Assembly (NCBI RefSeq): GCF_028769735.1
Contig: NC_088171.1
Location: 132,449,533 to 132,513,532, forward strand
Length of the DNA: 64,000 bases
From: Zonotrichia leucophrys gambelii
Lineage: Eukaryota > Chordata > Aves > Passeriformes > Passerellidae
Reading direction: 5' to 3'
Part shown: piece by piece, positions 39,240 to 64,000 of the stretch
Numbering within the stretch: position 1 is the first letter of the stretch
Layout of the letters: the number at the start of each line of letters is the position of its first letter
The notes under the pieces: generated by a model
The model's database searches: none
What the model was told of the DNA's origin: nothing
What the model saw: only the letters and a program-made list of their open reading frames with translations
Made by a program: the position numbers and the translations under genes

Positions 39240-39570
39240 GGGAGTTTGGGGCGACAGCCACGCAACTCCCAGCAGCACGCCCAGGAGCAGCGCGACAACT
39301 GCTCCTTGTCCCTCGGGCGCCGGGCCAGCTGCCCAGAGGCTCCGCGGCTCCTCGTTGTGCAGCCGGGAGGAGTTTCCCGCAGAGCGGAGCCGGGCTGGCA
39401 GCAGAGCCGTGCTGCGCAGCGCCTTTGATCCCGACGCGACGCTTCCCGGCCAAAGAGCCCTTGGGGCGCGGGGCTGTGCGGGCGCGGCTGCGGCTGCGCT
39501 GGGAGCAGCAGCTGGAGAGGGGAAGGGATGCCAGAAAACGCCCTTCCTCCTTCGGCCTCCCGGCTTGCAC
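39240..39570. promoter_or_regulatory. Orphan CpG island
   Basis: From about 39290 to 39490 there are roughly 27 CpGs in some 200 bases, far above the flanking DNA. ORFs on both strands (up to 215 codons) are typical GC-rich artefacts with no domain. It lies about 17 kb upstream of the PDP1 promoter and 7.5 kb beyond the TMEM67 stop codon. It could be an alternative PDP1 first exon, a non-coding RNA promoter or an enhancer-type island. Confidence 0.55.
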
Positions 39571-39574
39571 AAGT

Positions 39575-40178
39575 GTGCCTGTGAAAAATGCCTGTATTTT
39601 ATGATTGGCTTTTCGCGAATATTAAAATGAATATTATATGTGTTGTTAGAAAGTAACGCTGTATTAATTCTCTTAAGTACTGTGTTAAATATAGTTTTAG
39701 GTTATAAAAAATGTTAAAATAGAAACTATGCTATGTAGGATACTTTTTTTAAAGAAAGGACTCGCAGGGAGGTAGCAGCCACAGGACACCTAAATCTTTC
39801 ACAGCAAAAGAATTTATTGCCCTTATCAGAAGACATGAACTTCTTCCCGAAGGCGCTGTTAGGATTCGGAGGAAGAAGTTGACGATGACCAGACAGAATC
39901 CTGTATTTGAATGGAATTTATGCATCATGTATGAAGTATATGAATATGCAACAGGCTATTGCTTTTAAGGCTAATCCTCTGTTAACGAGTGTCCTTTTTC
40001 GGGCTCGTGCTGCCCAGAAAAAGGTACCCGGACGTCCGTAACTCTTTGTATTTATTGTCCTAATTCAATTTGTCCAAATTATTATTACTCTAATTGTCTT
40101 ACTATTTTTTATAACCATTTTATTACTATTAAACTTTAAAAATTTTAGAAACAAGCGATTGGCATTTTTCACAGTGCC
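39575..40178. mobile_element. Solo LTR of an endogenous retrovirus with 5-bp target duplication
   Basis: A 594-bp element (39580-40173) starts TGTGAAAAATGCC and ends with the exact complement GGCATTTTTCACA. It is flanked on both sides by GTGCC (39575-39579 and 40174-40178), a 5-bp target-site duplication. No gag, pol or env sequence lies beside it, so it is a solo LTR left by recombination. AATAAA occurs on the minus strand at two places (near 39808 and 40052), and TATAAAAA-type motifs occur on both strands. I favour minus orientation on weak grounds. Five-base duplications fit ERVL-like and some other classes; the sequence resembles LTRs common in songbirds. Confidence 0.93.
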
Positions 40179-43100
40179 TTTTGTCCCACAGCTTTGCATG
40201 CCCCCAGAGGTGCCTCTGCTCTCTGTGTTTTCGGAGTGCAGCCCCTGACCCAGGAGCCAGCCCAATGCCAGCAGGGCTCCAGCACTGCCACAGCCTTCCA
40301 AATTCACCGCTGTGAAGCTGAATCTCATTTAAATCTGCTCAGGTATAGGCAAAAGGGGAATTACCAGCTACTTTAATTTGTGCTTTTCCAGATCTCTCCT
40401 TTTTTTTTCTATGATGGGCCAGTGCAGCCTTCCAGCAGAATTAATGTGCACAGATGGCTGCCTGGGGAGTGCCAACCCCTGCCACTGCCAGAAACCTTCA
40501 CCGAGTAGCCCCCTTTTCTCTCCAGGCTGTGAAAGGAATTTAAACTTTTCCAACAGGTTGCCATCAAGATGATATTCTTAAATCAACACTGCTCTGGGAC
40601 TGAGCAAATGAGAAGGAGGTTGTTTGAAACATTTCTATCCCAGGTTTGACTTGATTACAACCTTTTTGGGCGTGTGTAAACCCAGAGGAAATTGTGTTTA
40701 ACAGTGTAGTTCGTTGGAAGCATGAATACCTTCTCCTGCTCAGAAATTAACCCTAAAATAATTATCTTGGGAGCAAACTGTGCAAGAGCCTGTGCTATGA
40801 CACAGGAAGGGGGATCAGGCCACCAGTGGAGTTTCAGCATGTACTTGGTGGGTTTCTTTGAGAAAAACCTTTCCAGATACAGCAAATGGGGCAGTTTCTC
40901 CCTTCCTTTAGCTAAATCACTCCTTGGCAACAAAGGAGACGCAGACCTGCGGCATCCCCAGATTTTGGACAGGGATATGACCTTTGGAGCGTTTCATCAT
41001 TGCTTACAGCCCTCCTTAAAGCAATGACTTGGGGCCAGGAAGGTCACTGGTCTGTACTGACTCTTGGGCTGATGGTTACAAACACCTGGGGGCCAGGTAC
41101 CTTTAGCCTGCCAGCGTGGCCACCCTGCTGGGAACCATCAGGTTGGTTTGGAAGAAGAAAGTGCATTCTGGGGTTACTCAGACCCACTGCTGGGAGCCCT
41201 ACAAGACATTGCTCTCTACTCCCCACCTTGCTGATGGTTCCAGTCCTCCCACAGAGTTTATTTTGATGCATTTGGCCTTCTGTACCATGGATCTCCTGTG
41301 CCTTTGTCATATGGAAAAGCTGGAAGATGGCAACTTCCTGGACTGTAGGCACTTTTCTCAAGAAATGCCTCTCTCATATATTTGCAGAGACAATGGGAAT
41401 CTGGCAATTCTTAGCTAAGGAATACAAAACCATACGAGGAGGTGCCATCACTGGGTGATTGTCTGTGCTGCATTGGCTCAGCCCCTCACTGCTGGGTGTG
41501 CGGGCAGCCAGGGACGGGGCGGAACCGTGTGTTCAGCATTCACCTTTACTGCACGCTCCCCTTGCAGCAAAGGGGCTGCAGAGGAGGAGCACACAGAATG
41601 GGCTGCCCTGCTCCTGTGCAGTGCCAAAACCACCTGAAAGAGCTTGTGATCCTGGGCTGGTGCTGCCCTTTGCTCCAGTGTCTCTGGGCAAAACTGAGCC
41701 TGCTGCCCCAGGCGCCTCTGCCCAGACCTGACTCCTCCACTTCTTCCTCCCCTCACCTGGTGCCACCAGCACCATCCTGGCCCTGCAGGACAGCAGACCC
41801 TGCCAGGGTTCCTTTCTCACCAACAGCCCTCTGAGCCACTTGCCAGCTAGATCCATTTCAGTGCCACTGCACAGATATTATCAGGGCCTGAGGCTGGTTC
41901 CCACCTGTGAGCTGGGTTCTAGAGGCATTTATTTCCAAGCACAAGGATCTGCAGAGCTGGCTTGTGCTCCTTGCAGATGTCTATGACGTGGTCCTTGAGC
42001 TGAGAGACTGACAAGGGGTGTGAAGAGCAGCCAGGCCTTTACTCTCCTGCATACACACAGGCTGAGAATGTGAAAACATCCACCTCCTCTCATTATACAC
42101 TGTGGCTTCCAGTACAGCTTTTATAACTCTGGATGGCATGGCAATCACTGGTGGGAAGTGAAACTTTTTGAATTCTCTTTTGCCCTTACGTACTTCATCT
42201 ATTTCAAGCTCTGCCAGGTAAAGCAGGAGACAGAAGTCATTCCTCAGAGCAGATGAACTCCCTTCTGTTCTCCCATCTAGATACATTTAAATGTCTGCAT
42301 CTTAATTGCATCATAAAGAATCCCATCCCTTCCCTGGCAATGGTTGCTGAGAAGGCAGCAGTTCCTGTGATGGCAAGGGATGGGGAATCAGCGTGACTGT
42401 GCCAGAGGAGCTAAGAGCCCTAAGTGGCCACCAAGGGAGGTTCCATTACCTCATGGTCTCTTCTGGCTTCATGTCTGCTGAGCATGGGCAATGAATATTA
42501 TTATTTCAAACAAGTGCGTCATCAAAGCATTTCTCTGCATTATTTAGGCTGTCAGAAATAAACCACTGGAGAGCAATGCTAGCTCTAAACATCTAGAGGG
42601 ATTGAGGAAATTGTGGTTTGCTCACAGTATTTGGGGTGAGGAAGAAAACTTCCTCACTGAGAGCAGCCAACCTTTCCTTACGACCTGTATAAGAGGGGTG
42701 TCTCTGCTGCACAGCTGCAGCTGCAAACCAGGCAGCATTGCTGTAGGATCCTGTTCTTCCTGTTGACAGACCAGATAGTCCTGATCCACAGGTCTCAGAC
42801 CCAGCTCTTTCCCTCACCATGTTCACAAATCCCTGAGAGTCATCACAGCATCTGCAACCTTCAGAGTAATTCATTTGTGTTGCCCTCCAAAGGGCACAGT
42901 GCTGGGGTTTCTGCAAAGACAGGGTTTCACCTAAGAGAAATAATATGCAGTAAGGTCAGTGTTAGCCACCAGTGAGCTGCAGCTGCCTGTGCAAGTCAGG
43001 CAGCCATATTCTCTCTCTCTTTTTTTTTTCATTTTTTTAAGAACTGTAACTATGTCTACACAGATGCATTTGTTAGGCTCTGCCTCCATCCATATGAAAA

Positions 43101-43251
43101 GCTGTACCTCTCTGTCCCTGTGGATTTAGGGTGATGTGGGGAGAACCCAGAGTCTCATCAAGTTCTGCACTGAGCTTTTGGGTGCCCCATGTCACAACAC
43201 TCACTGCACTGTAATTGTAAAAAAAGAAAACATTGCAAATAGGAAATGTAG
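40179..43251. other. Intergenic DNA, no gene seen
   Basis: Moderately GC-rich around 41440-41860, giving several overlapping ORFs on both strands without recognisable domains. No transposon or RNA gene identified. Confidence 0.5.
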
Positions 43252-43430
43252 CCCTTCCCTTCCCTTCCCTTCCCTTCCCTTCCCTTCCCTTCCCTTCCCT
43301 TCCCTTCCCTTCCCTTCCCTTCCCTTCCCTTCCCTTCCCTTCCCTTCCCTTCCCTTCCCTTCCCTTCCCTTCCCTTCCCTTCCCTTCCCTTCCCTTCCCT
43401 TCCCTTCCCTTCCCTTCCCTTCCCTTCCCC
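43252..43430. repeat. (CCCTT)n microsatellite, about 36 perfect copies
   Basis: An uninterrupted run of the pentamer CCCTT (GGGAA on the minus strand) for about 179 bases, with no substitution seen. It is a pure polypyrimidine/polypurine tract with mirror symmetry. The long Ser-Leu-Pro-Phe and Gly-Arg-Glu-Gly-Lys ORFs across it are repeat artefacts. Confidence 0.98.
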
Positions 43431-45230
43431 TGTCTCAAACTGTCAAAAAACCAGAAACTACTTTCTGACTGTATGCTTTTAGGAGAAATCAACACCTGAG
43501 GGCTCCCTCTCCTGGCGTCATTGCTGCTCTGACCTTCCAGGATAGAGCAATAAATACCAAAATTTCAGCACAGCTGTTATTAAACACAAAGATTTCAGCT
43601 TAACTCCTGCAGTCCCCTTGACAATGTTTCTTGGCTCTCTGCAGGCCCAGGTGAGCCTGAAAAGAAGTCTGAAAAGAGAAGGGCTGGTGCAGGTGGGGCA
43701 GCAGCCTGGGGATGTGCCCTAAAGCTAGTGCCCAGATCCATCCTCCAAGAGGCTGAGGAGGGGGATGCTGCCCCAACGGCTCCATGGAGTGTGTAGAGAA
43801 TTCAGGGGGAACTGTAGCACGTGAAAGTGCAAAATTTTCTCCTTTCTCACACTTGCTCTAGCACAGCTTCTCTGGACTGCAGAGCCAGCAGCAGCCTCTG
43901 GCCCTACTCTCATGCGCATGGAAGAAGAAATGTTGTAGGTCTGGGTCAACTCAATTAACAAGTGGAAAAAAACTTGTCTCAAATCTTTGAAATTTTTTTA
44001 TTACTCAGAGAAACAGACAGGAGAGACTGAAATGCCATGTGGGCAAACAGAACATTTAGAAACTTGAAAGACACTCATCACATGCATTGTAGATGCATAT
44101 TAATGTTAAAAAAATAAAAACCATTAAGCCGGAAGTACAACCACAAGGGATATTTCTTGAACAAATATCAAGCTTGATATTTTCTGAACAAATATCAAGG
44201 AATAGGGGAACAAAGGTCAGCCAACCTGTTCCAAATGTTCACTGGACAGCAAGAGTGAAGAAAAGCTTCTTTGAATTCCTGGAGCTTTTGACTCCTGCAA
44301 TTATTTCCTAAATCATGTGGAGCGCCTATGTTAGGAATATTAACATTTTAGACAAATTATCTGGAAAAATAAAACAGAGTACTGTGTACACTGAGGAGAA
44401 AGAGAGGGCCAAGTGACTGAACTGCTTTGACAGGATGTTTTTAGATTAATTTATCATTTATCTGTTAGGAAGAGCTGCTTTTAGCAGTAGTTCTTGCAAA
44501 ATGCAAGGTCATTAAAGCTTTCATGCGCCCTACTGTGCAGCAGATAATTAAAGGCATATCTAAAACAAACTCAAAGCAGGAGTTTTGTATGGAGAAATGT
44601 ACCTGGGTAGCACAAGCATTGAGAACAGGGTACAGTGTGAGAGCCCCCCTGCTGAAATGTCTCCATTTCTGCAGGTACTGAACTGATGAGAACTAACTGA
44701 AACCACACACCTACAGATGGCACAACCACATCTTCATTCTGCTTTCAGACATTCTCTGATTCACCCAAGTCTAGTTAGTTTAGTTATTCTGACTGGAGTT
44801 GGTCATAAATCTGACCACTCTGGAGAAGGTATGGTACTAGAAACACTCCATGATCATGAGCACGTCACAGAATTCAGAGAGAACAAGCCTGTGCTGTGAC
44901 CACTGACAGTGATGTGCAGTTCTATTCACAGTTCTGCTGGCCTGAAGACCAGAATTAGTGCACTGCACCAAGGTCACCCTCACACTTTAATGGACCACAG
45001 CAACTCCCTACACCCCTTTAGTCACATCTGTTAGCATGAGTAAACATGGTCACATGACAAAGGTTTTATTTCCTCTCATATACTGACTTTGCAGGGACTT
45101 GTAAGGACTTAAGTTTAGTTAAGCTATTCAAAGATATCCACCAAAGAAATACATGGACACCAGGTGAGGCTAATTTTGCCTTGTGAATGTCCTGCTGCAA
45201 ACTCTTTGTCAGATGGCTCCTTAGCTTAAT
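43431..45230. other. Intergenic DNA, no gene seen
   Basis: AT-rich sequence with chance ORFs only. A 27-bp tandem duplication with internal inverted repeats lies at 44149-44199. Confidence 0.5.
44149..44199. repeat. 27-bp tandem duplication with internal inverted repeats
   Basis: Two near-identical 24-base units (44149-44172 and 44176-44199) each have the form GATATTT, 7-base loop, AAATATC. Their junction makes a further palindrome, ATATCAAGCTTGATAT. Several alternative cruciforms are possible. Confidence 0.85.
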
Positions 45231-45279
45231 TTACACTTTTGGCCCTCAGTAGATCACTGACAAGAAACCTCACAACTAA

Positions 45280-45730
45280 TGAGGTCCTACAGCCATGGTT
45301 CCCAGTGGAAATAAGATTTTTGACTGTTAAACAGATCCAGAACCTAATGGACACTTTAATTACTACATTCACCATAAATGCAACAGCCTTAATTTTATTT
45401 ATCCTGAACACTTCACTCCATTAGAAACCACCTTTTCTGAGTCATAGTGTGCACCAAGAAACTAAGAATTGTGTCCATAAGCAGACAGAAGCAAGGAAAG
45501 CATGAAATGGAAATGCCCATGCTAAACTGCACATTAATAAATGGATGTCCCACTGCAAATCAGCTTTTCAGTTATCTCTCTGGTCACAGCTGTACTGGCA
45601 GGCACATTCTATCACTCAGTACAACTGCATGGGACTAGCAAGTGCCACAGGCTTTGCAACACCAAAAGCAAATGCAGTGGAGTAATAGCAACTGTGACAT
45701 TAATGTCCATGTTGCTCTCAGTTTAGTATA
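45280..45730 (+). pseudogene. Possible MS4A-like tetraspan processed pseudogene
   Basis: Three adjacent open pieces in three different frames look, in order, like parts of a membrane-spanning 4-domain (MS4A) protein. VKQIQNLM plus a hydrophobic run near 45320-45420 is TM1-like. RIVSISRQKQ then LNCTLINGC near 45465-45550 corresponds to the end of TM2 and the loop before TM3. SFSVISLVTAVLAGTFYHSV then CNTKSKCSGVIATVTLM near 45550-45725 corresponds to TM3, loop and TM4. In MS4A genes these segments lie on separate exons. Here they are contiguous, which would fit a retrocopy broken by frameshifts and stops. No poly-A tail or target duplication was found. Similarity is by eye and weak. Confidence 0.3.
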
Positions 45731-46800
45731 ATATGACATGGTACCAACATGAGAACATATTCCTCTTTATGAAGCCAAAAACCATTTGAAATGCAATGCT
45801 GCTTCAACTCAGATAAGCATATCTGCACTGGAAATCTGATAAGTTCAACTAGTCTTGTCCTCAGTCTGTTTCAGAATAAACATGAGATGATGGTGACGGA
45901 TATTTTTCTGGTATTTTTGCTCCTGTAAGTTCCTTGTTGAATCATCTAAAGACAAATAACAGTTATAAACCCAGCAAACACTATTCATGTTTAACCATTT
46001 ACTGAAAAAACATTAAGTATAAAAAGATAGGGAGACTTTTCAGCAACAAAAATGGGAGGTAGACACCTCAGCTTAAGGTGATTTGAAGGCCATTCACAAT
46101 CTCCCTTGGCACTTTAGTAATTATTAATTACTAATTATTAATCTAAATTTAAAAAATATGATGACAGTAAATGACTATGTCTCTGTTATATACAAAGATA
46201 ATAAAATCAGAAAATTAAGAGACCATGAGCACCTGTGAAAACAATTGTAAAAAGATTTAAAAGAATTGCTTCCATTTCACTTGTGTGGAAAAAATGAACA
46301 GAAAAATTACTGTTGTTTCTATAAACATCTTGCACCACAAGACACAAGATCAAGAACAAATCCCAAATGCTGATGACCATCTCCTCTGCTCTATCATAGC
46401 CTCTTTCTCTACATCACTGTAACACAACTCTACCTCAAACACATGTTTGAGATGTCATGTGTAGGCCACACTCATGAAAAACAATGATAAACTGCAAGAG
46501 AAGAGACAGAATTATACACTACTGTATGACACAAGACAGAAATATTAAAATTTCAAGTGGGAGTCACTGCAAATAAGTGATCTTTAAAAATTCCTCCTGA
46601 AATACTCACCTAATTCAGTACAAATCCTGTGCTGTGTAAAAGTCGTCATATATTTGCTAAACATTACACTTCAAAATAACTTCAAAAATGAACAAAGATT
46701 TAAGGTATTTTCAGAGAATTTCAGAGTTAGCAACCTCTTCTGTCAATCAGATGCTCAAATTGTTGTCTCAAAGTCAGTGGTCCATATCTTATCAAATGCC
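45731..46800. other. Intergenic DNA beyond the TMEM67 3' end
   Basis: AT-rich with no gene, repeat or RNA identified. If TMEM67 uses a poly(A) signal farther than the one proposed at 46811, part of this is 3' UTR. Confidence 0.45.
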
Positions 46801-47093
46801 ATAAAATAATTTTAATATTATTCTAGTAATAACAACAGTAAGTTTACTTCTGTCTTATTTGCATGAAACTTTCTTTTTAAAGGCCTATGGCTTAGTGTTC
46901 ACAAATTAAAAAAACCCCTTATAAATACAGAAAAATAAAGCTTAATAGCACACAATATAAAAAATGACAAGTTTCAAACCCATTACATTGTTACTGTTGA
47001 AAAGTGCACGACAATTAATCTGCAGGTCAGAGGTGCTTTGATCATGTTCATATTTTCCATGATTAAATCCTTAACAGTTTTTCATCTTCTCAA
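46795..47093 (-). other. TMEM67: TMEM67 3' untranslated region (inferred)
   Basis: About 300 bases from the stop codon to a candidate ATTAAA signal on the minus strand (46811-46816). No strong GT-rich element follows. The next canonical AATAAA on this strand is at 45394-45399, giving a UTR of about 1.7 kb instead. The end is not settled by sequence. Confidence 0.35.

Positions 47094-64000
<16,907 letters not shown>

Noticed and set aside
38925..39630. 215-codon minus ORF and overlapping plus ORFs at the orphan CpG island
   Set aside because: Same GC-rich artefact; no domain, and several frames are open at once.
43073..43499. ORFs of 88-140 codons across the pentamer array
   Set aside because: Created by the (CCCTT)n repeat, which has no stop in any of several frames.

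Overview
This is a piece of a vertebrate nuclear genome, most likely a bird and probably a songbird. The evidence is long AT-rich intergenic and intronic DNA, GT-AG introns, CpG-island promoters, chicken-repeat-1 (CR1) LINE fragments, and a 594-bp solo LTR whose sequence and short inverted ends resemble passerine endogenous-retrovirus LTRs. No bacterial, plasmid or CRISPR content is present. The species cannot be named from the sequence alone.

Two protein-coding genes are recognisable, both on the minus strand. PDP1, the catalytic subunit of mitochondrial pyruvate dehydrogenase phosphatase, occupies about 14.5-22.1 kb. Its large coding exon (16775-18426) carries nearly the whole protein. A 3.06-kb intron leads to a CpG-island promoter that also holds a small alternative coding exon (21490-21520). 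TMEM67 (meckelin) occupies 47094-62762 and continues past the right edge. Eighteen coding exons, numbers 11 to 28 by comparison with the 28-exon human gene, were assembled by eye. All have GT-AG borders, consistent phases and an open frame of 640 codons plus stop. The order TMEM67 then PDP1 in the same orientation matches the human 8q22.1 arrangement.

Layout: 1-14.5 kb is intergenic DNA downstream of PDP1, with two CR1 fragments. 14.5-22.4 kb is PDP1. 22.4-46.8 kb is intergenic; it holds an old CR1, a CpG-dense patch at 33.6 kb, a 37-bp minisatellite at 37.5 kb, an orphan CpG island at 39.3 kb next to the solo LTR (39580-40173), a perfect (CCCTT)n array of about 180 bp at 43.25 kb, and a possible MS4A-like processed pseudogene near 45.3 kb. 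46.8-62.8 kb is TMEM67, with two oppositely oriented CR1 fragments in intron 11. 62.8-64 kb is intron 10.

The two genes are not known to act together. PDP1 reactivates the pyruvate dehydrogenase complex in the mitochondrial matrix; meckelin is a transition-zone membrane protein of the primary cilium. No wholly new gene system was found. The points most worth checking are the PDP1 dual N-terminus and upstream ORFs, the LTR beside an orphan CpG island, the MS4A-like relic and several strong inverted repeats.
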